Positions 8,159 through 16,910 of a stretch of DNA of 64,000 nucleotides are shown in pieces (the stretch's first letter is position 1; each line of letters opens with the position of its first letter). The position numbers were made by a program, and so were the translations under genes. The notes under the pieces were generated by a model. The model worked only from the letters and a program-made list of their open reading frames with translations. It was not told the DNA's origin and ran no database searches. Location: contig NZ_CP050700.1 in assembly GCF_010646885.2 (NCBI RefSeq), positions 62,001-126,000 on the forward strand, written 5' to 3'. Origin of the DNA: Desulfopila sp. IMCC35008. Lineage in GTDB: Bacteria; Desulfobacterota; Desulfobulbia; Desulfobulbales; Desulfocapsaceae.

Positions 8159-10726
8159 TTACGATTTCTTAGGTTTCCACAAGGTCAGAATGGGACTGGC
8201 GATGAAGATAGATGAATATGTACCAACCACTACACCACTCAGCAGGGCGAAAGAGAAATCGTGGATGACAGAACCTCCCTGGAGGAACAGGGCAAGCAGG
8301 ACCAGGCCCGAGGTGAGTGAGGTGACAACCGTTCGACTCAGGACCTGATTAACACTGAGGTTGATATTTGCAATGAGTGAGTGATCTTCATTCTTGTTCA
8401 TGTTTTCACGGATACGGTCAAAAACGACGACAGAGTCATTAAGTGAATATCCTGCAAGTGTTAGCAGGGCCGTGACGATGAGCAGTGTGATTTCCACGTT
8501 CAGCAGCCAGCAGATGCCGAGCACCACCATCACGTCATGGAACGTTGCGGCAGCGGCTGCAAGGCCAAAGCGGATATCAAAACGCATTGCCAGGTAAAGA
8601 ATAACACCGGCTAGCGAAATGAAAATAGCTTGAATAGCCTTGTTGCGTAATACAGCGCTGACGGAGGAGCCGATCTCTGACTGACTCTCAAGCACGAACT
8701 TCTTGTCCGGAAGTTCAGCTGACAGGATGGACCCGACCTGTTCATCAAGGTTGGCTACCTTTTCTTCATCTTTTTTGACTTTGACGATAAGTCTGTTTTC
8801 GTTCTGAACTTCCTGCAGGTTTATACCTTTGATGTTGTTTTTATCAAAAGCGGATCGAACTTCAGCCATACTAAATGTCTGTTCCGCCTTATACTGCAGG
8901 AGCGAACCTCCGGAAAAATCAACACCGAGATTAGCTGTACCCCGCGCAATCTGGATAAAAGCAATGAGACCTATAGCAACCATCACTGCCGATATGGCGA
9001 AGGTGATATTCTTCAGTCTCATGAAATCCAGGTTCGGTTTCTTCACCAGCTGCATAAAACTGAGGCTCTTCATAGACTTGCCGCTATTGACCAGGTCGAA
9101 CAACATCCGGGAGAAAAACAGGGCTGTAAAGAGGTTGAAAATGATACCCAGGGACAGGGTGACGGCAAACCCTTTGATCGGGCCGGTACCAAACATAAAC
9201 AGCGCAGTTGCTGTGATAAGTGTTGTCACCTGGGAGTCGACGATAGTCCAGAATGCTTTACCAAAACCGGAATCGATAGAGGACCGAACCGATTTACCTA
9301 AAGCATACTCTTCTCGCATTCTCTCAAATATGAGTACATTGGCATCCACAGCCATACCAATGGAGAGGATAATACCGGCAATACCCGGCAGTGTCAGTGT
9401 AGCGTTGAGGATGGCAAGACCGGTAAAGAGGAAAAGTATGTTTAAAACCAGAGCGCTGTTGGCGATAATACCGGACAAGCGGTAATAGATGATCATGAAA
9501 CCGAGAACCATGATCGCTCCAAATACACCGGATACCAGACCTTTGTGGATAGAGTCTTTCCCGAGGCTGGCACCGACAGTCATATTTTGAATAATATCCA
9601 CCGGTGCGGGTAAGGCACCTACACGCAGGACAATCGCCAGGTTTTTGGCTTCCTCGTGACTAAACGACCCGGTGATCATTGCAGAGCCGCCAAGAATCCG
9701 TTCGTTAATGTTGGGAGCTGAGCGCACTACGCCATCAAGGATGATAGCCAGTCGGCGTCCGACATTTTTTTCAGTAACATGGGCAAAGACATTGCTTCCA
9801 CGGCTGGTGAGATCAAGGCTTACATAAGGTTCGTTAAATGTTCCGCCGACCCTTACATTGGCATCCTTCACCATATCTCCGGTCATCAGGACCTTGTTTT
9901 CGAGGAGTAGGGGGATTTTGCTCTCGATGTTGGTCTGCTTGTCTACCCGTTTCTCAAAATAGACGGTGGTATTGTCGGGTAGCATCGGGGCCAGGGCCTT
10001 GTTTAATACAGCCATGGTGCCATTATCCTGCCATTGGCCGGATTCTTTAACTTCGGCAATCATGGCAGGAAGGTTTATGGCCTGGGTATCCGCAACCAAC
10101 TTGAATTCAAGCTGGGCGGTATTTTCAATAAGATCAAGAGCGCTGTCATGATCTTCAAGACCGGCAAGCTGGACAACAATTTCATCGTCCCCCTGGCGGA
10201 TAATTATTGGTTCGGCAACACCGAACTGGTCGACCCTGTTTCGTACGATTTCCAGCGACTGGTCAACGGCATTGGATTTGATGAAATTTCTCTTTTCATC
10301 GGTGAGGCGTAAGAAAATACGGGGGAAACTCCCTTCCTTGTCATCAACCTCGACAACTATATCCTTAAATTCATTGGCGATAAAGGATTTGACCTGCTCC
10401 AGAGCTCCGCGGTTGGGTAGCGTGAATATTACCGTATGTTTATCGGCAGATGGGGTCTGGACGGCAGTTATAGACTGATCTGCCAGAGAATCCTTGATAT
10501 CATTAGATTCGAGGATCAGGGTGTTCTCCTGGGCCTTTTCCAGATCGACTTTCAGTACGACATGGATGCCACCCTGGAGGTCCAAACCTAGGTTTAACCC
10601 TTCGGGGGCCATGTATGTCTTCCACCACTCCGGTGTGGATTTGTAAAAAGACGGAACAATGGTGATAACGGAGATTATTACCAAGGAGACAAGGAGTCCC
10701 AGTTTCAGCTTGAGTGATGTAGTCAT
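8159..10726 (-). CDS. secDF: Fused protein-export subunit SecDF
   Basis: A single 855-residue membrane protein joins SecD and SecF, which use the proton gradient to help SecYEG release exported proteins. The SecD half has membrane helix 1 at about 8-28, a periplasmic P1 domain to about 375, and five helices including DANVLIFERMREE (461-473). The SecF half begins near residue 560 (helix about 572-592), carries VDFSGGSLL and ends with VVFDRIREN-type helices. The fused form is well known in some phyla, while separate genes are the commoner proteobacterial arrangement. No yajC is seen upstream. The start ATG gives MTTSLKLKLGLLVSLVIIS, a plausible first membrane helix. Confidence 0.95.
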   Translation of the reverse strand: MTTSLKLKLGLLVSLVIISVITIVPSFYKSTPEWWKTYMAPEGLNLGLDLQGGIHVVLKVDLEKAQENTLILESNDIKDSLADQSITAVQTPSADKHTVIFTLPNRGALEQVKSFIANEFKDIVVEVDDKEGSFPRIFLRLTDEKRNFIKSNAVDQSLEIVRNRVDQFGVAEPIIIRQGDDEIVVQLAGLEDHDSALDLIENTAQLEFKLVADTQAINLPAMIAEVKESGQWQDNGTMAVLNKALAPMLPDNTTVYFEKRVDKQTNIESKIPLLLENKVLMTGDMVKDANVRVGGTFNEPYVSLDLTSRGSNVFAHVTEKNVGRRLAIILDGVVRSAPNINERILGGSAMITGSFSHEEAKNLAIVLRVGALPAPVDIIQNMTVGASLGKDSIHKGLVSGVFGAIMVLGFMIIYYRLSGIIANSALVLNILFLFTGLAILNATLTLPGIAGIILSIGMAVDANVLIFERMREEYALGKSVRSSIDSGFGKAFWTIVDSQVTTLITATALFMFGTGPIKGFAVTLSLGIIFNLFTALFFSRMLFDLVNSGKSMKSLSFMQLVKKPNLDFMRLKNITFAISAVMVAIGLIAFIQIARGTANLGVDFSGGSLLQYKAEQTFSMAEVRSAFDKNNIKGINLQEVQNENRLIVKVKKDEEKVANLDEQVGSILSAELPDKKFVLESQSEIGSSVSAVLRNKAIQAIFISLAGVILYLAMRFDIRFGLAAAAATFHDVMVVLGICWLLNVEITLLIVTALLTLAGYSLNDSVVVFDRIRENMNKNEDHSLIANINLSVNQVLSRTVVTSLTSGLVLLALFLQGGSVIHDFSFALLSGVVVGTYSSIFIASPILTLWKPKKS

Positions 10727-10898
10727 TGATTGCCTTCGTTTTTCAGTAAATACAAATACAGTTTATCTCTGCAGCTTCATGGAAGCTGGCCGGGTTGTGG
10801 AAACTAGATAAGCGCCCTAAAGGGCTGTGTGCCCAGTGGAACCTTGGGATTATAACGGAATCACTGAATCTTGCAAGGTTCTCGGCAGAATAATTCAG

Positions 10899-11654
10899 TT
10901 ATCCGGTGCGAATGATGGCGTCCGCCATGCAGGCAGCCCCGAAACCATTGTCAATATTGACCACGGCAACACCGGGAGCACAGCTGTTGAGCATGCCCAG
11001 CAGAGCGGCGATACCGTTAAAACTCGCACCATACCCCACAGAAGTGGGAACGGCGACGACAGGGCAACTGACCAGGCCGGCAACAACACTCGGTAGTGCT
11101 CCCTCCATGCCGGCAACGACAATGATAACGGTTGCCTCGTGCAGCATCTTCTGTCGGCTGAGCAGTCGGTGTAGTCCGGCAACCCCGACATCGTAAAGTT
11201 TTTCTACCCGGTTGCCAAAACAATCCGCGGTCAGAAATGCTTCTTCCGCCACGGGGATATCAGAGGTCCCTGCGCAGATGATGAGTATTGTCCCTCCCTG
11301 TTCCTTGTCCCGGGTACTCTTGACATGGTGGTACAATACTCGTGCTTCGGGGTTGTACGTCATTTGCGGGAGATCGCGGGTGATGTCGTCGGCTTTTTGC
11401 GAATCAACGCGCGTCACCAGGACCGGGGCGGATTTGTGTAGCATGGCCCGACAGATATCACGTATCTGGGCGCTGCTTTTTGACTCGCCGTAAACCACTT
11501 CCGGGATTCCAGTCCGAATGGTGCGATGGTGGTCAATACAGGTATGATCAAGTTGCTCTGAAGGGAAATCCTTGAGGGTCTGAACAGCCTTCTCGACGGT
11601 GCATGCTCCCTCCCGTACTTCCGAGAGCAGGCGGTGAAGTGTTTGTTTATCCAT
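10899..11654 (-). CDS. larB: Nickel-pincer cofactor biosynthesis protein LarB
   Basis: LarB carboxylates and hydrolyses nicotinic acid adenine dinucleotide, the first step in making the nickel-pincer nucleotide of lactate racemase and related enzymes. The 251-residue product has the PurE-like C-terminal domain with ICAGTSDIPVAEEA, GVAGLHRLL, VVAGMEGALPSVVAGL, PTSVGYGASFNG and NIDNGFGAA, all typical of LarB. The family's other genes larC and larE are not in this window, so they lie elsewhere or the cofactor is made from scattered genes. It stands alone between secDF and a NIL-ferredoxin gene read the other way. Confidence 0.93.
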   Translation of the reverse strand: MDKQTLHRLLSEVREGACTVEKAVQTLKDFPSEQLDHTCIDHHRTIRTGIPEVVYGESKSSAQIRDICRAMLHKSAPVLVTRVDSQKADDITRDLPQMTYNPEARVLYHHVKSTRDKEQGGTILIICAGTSDIPVAEEAFLTADCFGNRVEKLYDVGVAGLHRLLSRQKMLHEATVIIVVAGMEGALPSVVAGLVSCPVVAVPTSVGYGASFNGIAALLGMLNSCAPGVAVVNIDNGFGAACMADAIIRTG

Positions 11655-11776
11655 GGTCCAAGTGTCTGCTGAATAGTGTTGGTTCTACTTGATAGGTTTG
11701 TTCCGGTGGAGTAATGTATACATCTTAAAGAGAAAGATGAAGGTTAAAAATTATACCGACAGAAAAGGATCACAAC

Positions 11777-12223
11777 GTGTACACCCAGATTTACATACTG
11801 CGCTTCCCGAAAGATACCAGTGATCAACCGTTTGTTTATAAACTGGTAAAGGAATATGATCTTGAATTTAATATCCTGAAGGCCGATATCCTCTTGCAAC
11901 GGGAAGGAGTCATGATCCTCGAGTTGACAGGTGGTTCTAAATCGAGCGTGAAGGCGGGCCTGGATTTTCTGCGTGGACTCGGAGTGAAGATTGAGAGACT
12001 GGCTGCCCGAATTCGCAGGGACGACGAGCAGTGTTATCAATGCGGGGCATGTACCGGTGTCTGTCCGGTGGGTGCTCTCTTTATAAAAAGGCCGGAAATG
12101 AGGGTTGAGTTTGATGCCGAGAAGTGTACCGGTTGCAGTCTATGTGTACCGATCTGTCCGGTTCGTGCAATGGAGGTTTCCCTGGATAGGGATTCAGTTC
12201 TGCCGGAGGAAACAGAAGTGTAG
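11777..12223 (+). CDS. NIL domain plus 2[4Fe-4S] ferredoxin
   Basis: A 148-residue protein. Residues about 1-75 form an NIL domain, known from the C-terminus of methionine ABC transporter ATPases. Residues about 83-140 carry two 4Fe-4S motifs, CYQCGACTGVCPVGAL and CTGCSLCVPICPVRAM. NIL-ferredoxins pair with DUF39 proteins in homocysteine synthesis from aspartate semialdehyde and sulfide in anaerobes (the Methanosarcina MA1821/MA1822 type); this is family knowledge. No DUF39 gene is next to it here, so that role is an inference. A strong terminator follows. Confidence 0.85.
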   Translation: MYTQIYILRFPKDTSDQPFVYKLVKEYDLEFNILKADILLQREGVMILELTGGSKSSVKAGLDFLRGLGVKIERLAARIRRDDEQCYQCGACTGVCPVGALFIKRPEMRVEFDAEKCTGCSLCVPICPVRAMEVSLDRDSVLPEETEV

Positions 12224-12244
12224 GGACATGTGGTTTTTAACCCG

Positions 12245-12283
12245 AAAAGCCCCGTACATGCGATCATGTGCGGGGCTTTTTTT
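12245..12283. terminator. Bidirectional rho-independent terminator
   Basis: AAAAGCCCCG...CATG and CATGTG...CGGGGCTTTTTTT form a long GC-rich stem around a 4-base loop, with seven T on the + strand and four T on the - strand. It sits between the convergent NIL-ferredoxin and bamD stop codons and can serve both. Confidence 0.9.
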
Positions 12284-12307
12284 ATTGCTTAACTGGAGCA
12301 GGTATAA

Positions 12308-13123
12308 CTATCTTTCAACCGGGCTGGTTGTCATCTCCTTATCATTTTCTTCCCAAAAACCAGTCCAGTCGGGCAGCGACATTTTCGGGAACCAGGAAGA
12401 CCAGCCTGATCGTGGCGGATCACCAGCCTCTATTCTCTGAAGCAGGGTCTTTGCCTTCTCGGCTATAGCAGCATCAGGATACATGGCAAGCAGATATTTC
12501 AGACGTGTTTCAGCCTGGCCATATTTTTCTGTCCGGACGTAGAATTCAACAACGAAATATTCATGATTAGCCAAAAATTCACTAGCTGCCCTGATGCGGG
12601 CCTTGGCTTCGTTGTTGTATGGTGAGTCAGGGAAGGCGCGGAGCAACTGGTTAAAGAGCTTAATCGATTCTTCCGCACCCGTGGTATCACGATCAACCCG
12701 GTCAATACGCTGGTATTGGGACATGGCCTTCATGAACATCACATAAGGAATTGCCTCATTGGTCGGATGGCGTTCCTCGAATTCTCCATAGAGCATGAGA
12801 GCCTCAAGGTACCGTTCCATATAATAGTTGCAGTCTGCAGCTTTCAATTCTGCAAGGGTCGCTTCCGGACTAAACGGATAGCGGTCGAGAATTTCCTCAA
12901 AATATTCCAAGGCAGTAAAATATTTGCCGACGCTGTAGTCTTCCATGCCATTTGCAGCAAGTCCCTGGGCCGGAACCTGCAAGTCGACATCATCGGATCG
13001 GAAATCGAGAAAGGCAGGTACTTTGTCGCCGCAGCCCCCCATACTCAGCAGTATCCCGAAAAGTATGAGTACGGTGCTGAAACGTTTAATGAACAATCCG
13101 GTCCGGGCGGCAGTGATCTTCAT
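12308..13123 (-). CDS. bamD: Outer-membrane assembly lipoprotein BamD
   Basis: BamD is the TPR lipoprotein of the BAM complex that inserts beta-barrel proteins in the outer membrane. The 271-residue product has a signal peptide ending in the lipobox LSMGGC (lipidated Cys31), then TPR repeats recognisable from GMEDYSVGKYFTALEYFEEILDRYPFSP (about 58-85), AELKAADCNYYMERYLEALMLYGEFEERHP and LLRAFPDSPYNNEAKARI. Length and repeat order match the family. It lies 40 bases downstream of trxB on the same strand. Confidence 0.92.
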   Translation of the reverse strand: MKITAARTGLFIKRFSTVLILFGILLSMGGCGDKVPAFLDFRSDDVDLQVPAQGLAANGMEDYSVGKYFTALEYFEEILDRYPFSPEATLAELKAADCNYYMERYLEALMLYGEFEERHPTNEAIPYVMFMKAMSQYQRIDRVDRDTTGAEESIKLFNQLLRAFPDSPYNNEAKARIRAASEFLANHEYFVVEFYVRTEKYGQAETRLKYLLAMYPDAAIAEKAKTLLQRIEAGDPPRSGWSSWFPKMSLPDWTGFWEENDKEMTTSPVER

Positions 13124-13163
13124 GGTGTCTCTGTTTTCTGGGTGTTGATTAGAAAAAAAAATC

Positions 13164-14105
13164 TTACTCTGTTTCTCTCAGGTGGTTTAGGTACGCCTCC
13201 GCTGCGAGTACGGAAACTGCTCCCTCTCCTGCTGCATTTACTACCTGGCGAACCGTTTTGCTGCGAATGTCGCCTGCGGCCATCACGCCGGGCACGGCGG
13301 TTCTGCATTCGTTGTCCGTCGGGATAAAACCCCACTGGTCAGCCTGTAATACATCAAGTGGCAGGCAACTGTTGTTTGGGGTAATACCGATAAAAATGAA
13401 CACCCCGTCGACATCGAGGGAGGAATCGGTGCCGTCGTTGGCGACGACTTTAAGCTTTTGGACCTCATTCTCACCTTCAATCGCGGTGGGACGGTTGTTC
13501 CACAAAAATTCTATCTTTTCATTGGCAAAAGCCATTTCCTGGAGGATCTTTGTGGCCCGGAGCTCGTCACGCCGGTGAACAATGGTGACCTTGGAAGCAA
13601 ATCGGGTGAGGTAGTTGGCCTCCTCAATGGCGGTATCGCCACCACCGATTACTGCAACGTCCATATTGCGATAAAAGGGGGCATCGCATGTTCCGCAATA
13701 GGAAACTCCTTTTCCCCTCATCTCCTCTTCACCCGGGATGCCAAGAGAGTTGGGCCGGGCACCGGTACAGATGATTAGGGTGTCGCAGGTCAGCCTGGTG
13801 CCGTCAAAGAAGTGCAGGGTCTTGGTCTTTTCATCCTGCAGATCGATACGCTCAACTTCGCCGTTTTCAATGTTGACGTCAAATCGCTTGGCGTGCTCCG
13901 TCATTTTATCCGCGAGATCGAAGCCAGATATACCCTCCGGGAAACCGGGGTAGTTGTCAACCCAGTCGGTGGTCAGGACCTGCCCGCCAGGAGCTCCTTT
14001 TTCAATAAGTACGTGGTCTAGTCGGGCTCGTGCTGCATACAGCCCGGCAGAAAGGCCGGCCGGTCCGCCGCCCAGGATTACCAGTTCGTAGTGTTCTTTC
14101 AGCAT
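13164..14105 (-). CDS. trxB: Thioredoxin reductase
   Basis: This flavoenzyme reduces thioredoxin with NADPH in the cytoplasm. The FAD-binding motif GGGPAGLSAGLYAARA is near the N-terminus (12-27), the redox pair CGTC is at residues 137-140, the NADPH motif GGGDTAIEEA follows, and the C-terminal FAD motif reads MAAGDIRSK. I start it at the ATG 14103-14105 (313 residues, MLKEHYELVILGGG). A longer reading from a TTG at 14132 would begin inside the trxA terminator and add residues foreign to the family. trxA lies just upstream. Confidence 0.95.
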   Translation of the reverse strand: MLKEHYELVILGGGPAGLSAGLYAARARLDHVLIEKGAPGGQVLTTDWVDNYPGFPEGISGFDLADKMTEHAKRFDVNIENGEVERIDLQDEKTKTLHFFDGTRLTCDTLIICTGARPNSLGIPGEEEMRGKGVSYCGTCDAPFYRNMDVAVIGGGDTAIEEANYLTRFASKVTIVHRRDELRATKILQEMAFANEKIEFLWNNRPTAIEGENEVQKLKVVANDGTDSSLDVDGVFIFIGITPNNSCLPLDVLQADQWGFIPTDNECRTAVPGVMAAGDIRSKTVRQVVNAAGEGAVSVLAAEAYLNHLRETE

Positions 14106-14130
14106 GGGAAAATTAATGTTGTGTATACAC

Positions 14131-14188
14131 AAAAAAACGCTGTCCCCTATTGATCAGGAGTGTTCCTGCAGAATTGGGATACAGCGTT
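14131..14188 (-). terminator. Rho-independent terminator between trxA and trxB
   Basis: On the minus strand, AACGCTGT...CCC pairs with GGG...ACAGCGTT (14176-14188 with 14136-14146) and is followed by seven T. It lies directly after the trxA stop and before trxB, so trxA should be transcribed in excess over trxB, which may depend on read-through or its own promoter. Confidence 0.8.
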
Positions 14189-14197
14189 ATAATATCT

Positions 14198-14524
14198 TTA
14201 AAGAGCCTTGTTGAGGAGGTCAACGAGTTGTGCCTTGCCAACCGCACCGGTGATCTGGTCGACGGTTTCCCCATTTTTGAAGAGGATCAGGGTCGGGATG
14301 GCACGAATACCGAATTTACCGGGGGTTACCGGATTGTCGTCGACATTCATCTTGGCGATGGTGACCTTTCCGTCATATTCATCGGCGAGATCTTCAATGA
14401 CCGGGCCGATGGCTTTACAAGGTCCGCACCAGGGGGCCCAGAAATCCACAAGTGTGGGTTGTTCCGCACCGATAAGCGCGTCAAACTCGGCATCGTTTAC
14501 CTGTTGGACTTTGTCGTTTGCCAT
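14198..14524 (-). CDS. trxA: Thioredoxin
   Basis: A 108-residue classical thioredoxin, the small cytoplasmic dithiol reductant. The active site WCGPC spans residues 32-36 within VDFWAPWCGPCKAIGPV, the buried Asp is at residue 27, and the cis-proline segment reads GIRAIPTLILF. It is encoded 92 bases upstream of its reductase trxB on the same strand, with a terminator between the two. Divergent hemL lies 315 bases away. Confidence 0.97.
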   Translation of the reverse strand: MANDKVQQVNDAEFDALIGAEQPTLVDFWAPWCGPCKAIGPVIEDLADEYDGKVTIAKMNVDDNPVTPGKFGIRAIPTLILFKNGETVDQITGAVGKAQLVDLLNKAL

Positions 14525-14839
14525 TATGCACTCCTGTTATGGAAGAATTATTAGCAGGGTTGAACTGTTGTTTAGTCAGCGCAATGAGTACAGTTTACCT
14601 TCTGCTCGGTGGGCTGACAAGCAAAATGTATCTTGCTTTCATCCCCTGTCAGTGTACTTGTTCAATGCAGGTTGTTATTGTGTGCATGAACATAAAAAAA
14701 TCAAGTGGCATGGATGTTTGACAATAAAAACATCTGCGTGCTATATTCTGCCTTCACTCCCTGTAGAACAGGGAATGTGCCAGATGGTTGCTGCGGATTG
14801 TCCGCGATGATCTACAAGTTTTACATATAAGGGGAATTT
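14525..14839. other. 315-base divergent intergenic region (trxA / hemL)
   Basis: I see no gene here. It holds the hemL promoter described separately and must hold the trxA promoter on the minus strand, which I could not place with confidence. Confidence 0.6.
14718..14747 (+). promoter_or_regulatory. Sigma-70-type promoter of hemL
   Basis: TTGACA at 14718-14723 is followed by an 18-base spacer and TATATT at 14742-14747. This is a near-consensus housekeeping promoter about 90 bases upstream of the hemL start. An AAGGGGA ribosome-binding site precedes the ATG at 14840. Confidence 0.7.
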
Positions 14840-16132
14840 ATGAATATTTCAACATCTGAAAAACTGTTTGAGAAAGCTCAGCAATATATTCCGGGCGGTG
14901 TGAACAGTCCGGTACGAGCCTGTAAATCGGTAGGTTGTAACCCCGTATTTATAGAGAGGGCACAGGGTGCCTATGTTTATGATGTTGACGGTAATGAGTA
15001 TCTCGATTTTGTCGGTTCCTGGGGGCCGATGATTTTAGGCCATGCCAATCCGTTGATTTTAAAAGCGGTGAATGAAGCTGCGGCATTGGGCACAAGTTTC
15101 GGAGCTTCAACGCCACGGGAGATTGATCTTGCCTCAATGGTGGTGGAGGCCTTGCCATCTGTCGAAAAAGTGCGCTTTGTCAACTCGGGGACTGAGGCAA
15201 CAATGAGTGCGGTGCGGCTGGCACGTGGATATACCAATAAAAAGATGGTCGTGAAGTTTGATGGTTGTTACCACGGCCATGCAGACTCTTTTCTGGTGAA
15301 GGCAGGTTCCGGTGTTATTACCCTTGGCATACCGGGTAGTCCGGGTGTACCGGAAGATATCGTTAAAAATACTCTCTCCATTCCCTATAACGACGCCGAG
15401 ACCCTGGAGAAAACATTGCGTGACGAATCCCTTGATATCGCCTGCGTGATCATCGAGCCGGTGGCCGGCAATATGGGTTGTGTACCACCGGCACCCGGTT
15501 TTCTTGAAAAGCTTCGGGCCCTGACCGAGGAGCTCGGGATTGTCCTGATCTTCGATGAAGTCATAACCGGATTTCGTCTCGGTTATGGCGGTGCGCAGGA
15601 ATATTTCCAGGTGATGCCGGATCTGACAACTCTTGGGAAGATAATAGGTGGTGGTCTGCCGGTGGGAGCGTACGGCGGAAAAAAAGAGATCATGGATTGC
15701 ATTGCTCCTGACGGGCCGGTCTATCAGGCGGGCACCCTCTCAGGAAACCCGCTGGCAATGGCTGCTGGCATCGCGACCCTGAAACAGCTCCAGCAGAGTG
15801 ATTTTTACAGCCAGCTGAATAACAAGGCTGCTTCTCTTGCTGAGGAACTTCAGCAGGTGGCGCAACGAACCGGAATGCCATCAACCTTGAATCGTGTGGG
15901 CTCCATGATGACCGCATTTTTCACCGATAACGAAATCTTCGATTTTGAATCGGCTATGACCGCAAATGCTGACAGATATGCTCGTCATTACAGACAGATG
16001 ATGTCTGAAGGTGTGAACCTTGCGCCATCTCAGTTTGAGGTTGGTTTTGTCTCGGCGGCTCACTCGTCGAGAGATCTTGAGAAGCTGGTAAAAATGACTG
16101 AATGGTCATTCAAAAAATTGCTGGAAAATTGA
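14840..16132 (+). CDS. hemL: Glutamate-1-semialdehyde 2,1-aminomutase
   Basis: This PLP enzyme makes 5-aminolevulinate in the C5 haem/tetrapyrrole pathway. The 430-residue product has the usual family length. It shows the N-terminus IPGGVNSPVRACKSVG, the glycine turn GAGSGVIT-like KAGSGVITLGIPGS, the PLP-binding IFDEVITGFR and the Schiff-base lysine in TLGKIIGGGLPVGAYGG near residue 267, where the family keeps it. It is transcribed just ahead of atpZIBE, but a separate promoter appears to start the atp genes. Confidence 0.97.
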   Translation: MNISTSEKLFEKAQQYIPGGVNSPVRACKSVGCNPVFIERAQGAYVYDVDGNEYLDFVGSWGPMILGHANPLILKAVNEAAALGTSFGASTPREIDLASMVVEALPSVEKVRFVNSGTEATMSAVRLARGYTNKKMVVKFDGCYHGHADSFLVKAGSGVITLGIPGSPGVPEDIVKNTLSIPYNDAETLEKTLRDESLDIACVIIEPVAGNMGCVPPAPGFLEKLRALTEELGIVLIFDEVITGFRLGYGGAQEYFQVMPDLTTLGKIIGGGLPVGAYGGKKEIMDCIAPDGPVYQAGTLSGNPLAMAAGIATLKQLQQSDFYSQLNNKAASLAEELQQVAQRTGMPSTLNRVGSMMTAFFTDNEIFDFESAMTANADRYARHYRQMMSEGVNLAPSQFEVGFVSAAHSSRDLEKLVKMTEWSFKKLLEN

Positions 16133-16140
16133 AAAATCCG

Positions 16141-16169
16141 TTGACGTTGGCCGGGAGGCATGCTACTAA
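16141..16169 (+). promoter_or_regulatory. Candidate promoter of the atpZ-atpI-atpB-atpE locus
   Basis: TTGACG at 16141-16146 is followed by 17 bases and TACTAA at 16164-16169, in the gap between hemL and atpZ. The match to the sigma-70 consensus is fair. The distance to the atpZ start (about 54 bases) is reasonable. Confidence 0.5.
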
Positions 16170-16222
16170 AGTCGTTTATATTGTAACCGATTTGTCCTCG
16201 TACGAATCAGGAGGAGTGGAAG

Positions 16223-16483
16223 ATGTCGGACCTCAAGAGTGAAATGGTCCAGTTGCTGGCCCGCTACGGGCATATAGGATTTACCTTTGTGGCATGCATC
16301 TTCATCGGGCTCGGGGCAGGTATATATCTGGACCAGAAGGTCTTTGACGGTAGTACTGCTCCATGGTTTACATTTATAGGCCTGGCATTCGGTATTGCAG
16401 CGGCATTTAAATCGATGCTGGAAATTCTCTGGAAGTACAGTGGTGACGACAGGGATAATAAACCGGGGCCAAGGAAAAAATAG
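16223..16483 (+). CDS. atpZ: AtpZ-type ATP synthase accessory protein
   Basis: An 86-residue membrane protein with two hydrophobic helices (about 16-36 and 46-66) and a charged C-terminus. Helix 1 carries GFTFVACIFIGLGAGIYLDQK and helix 2 FTFIGLAFGIAAAFKSM, the AtpZ/AtpI small-protein pattern. AtpZ has been linked to magnesium transport and c-ring assembly together with AtpI. It is first in atpZ-atpI-atpB-atpE. The AGGAGGAG-like sequence just before the ATG is a strong ribosome-binding site. Its stop overlaps the GTG start of atpI. Confidence 0.88.
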   Translation: MSDLKSEMVQLLARYGHIGFTFVACIFIGLGAGIYLDQKVFDGSTAPWFTFIGLAFGIAAAFKSMLEILWKYSGDDRDNKPGPRKK

Positions 16484-16902
16484 TGGTTAAAGAACCTGTT
16501 TCCCTGCATCGAATGCAGGTTGTAAGCTGGGTATACCTGGCAGTATTGACGGTCCTGACCCTGTTCGTTTCCTCATGGAATATGGCATGGTCTGTGTTTG
16601 CCGGAGGGGTTATATCTATAGCGAGTTTCCGGTTGTCGAAAAAGGGGCTGACTAAGTTTCTTGACTCGTTACCCGATGCCAGAGAAAATCCGGAACAGGT
16701 CGGGAGCAGCTGGAGTCAAAGCGGGTACCTGCTCAAGTTCTGGATACGTATTGCAATTATAGGTGTTATCCTGCTGCTTCTCATAAGAAGTGGTTGGGCG
16801 AACACTTTTGGTTTGGTTTTGGGGTTGTCAACGATAGTGTTTGCCGTAACATTCACCGCGATGAGTGTCGTTAAGCACTATTACTTCAGTGGGAGGAGGT
16901 AA
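16483..16902 (+). CDS. atpI: ATP synthase subunit I
   Basis: A 139-residue protein with four predicted membrane helices (about 11-30, 33-51, 77-98 and 103-125). AtpI helps assemble the c-ring of the Fo sector. It starts at a GTG that overlaps the TAG stop of atpZ by one base, so it is translationally coupled. atpB follows after 8 bases. Sequence is poorly conserved in this family, so the call leans on topology and position. Confidence 0.82.
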   Translation: MVKEPVSLHRMQVVSWVYLAVLTVLTLFVSSWNMAWSVFAGGVISIASFRLSKKGLTKFLDSLPDARENPEQVGSSWSQSGYLLKFWIRIAIIGVILLLLIRSGWANTFGLVLGLSTIVFAVTFTAMSVVKHYYFSGRR

Positions 16903-16910
16903 AAGGCGAT

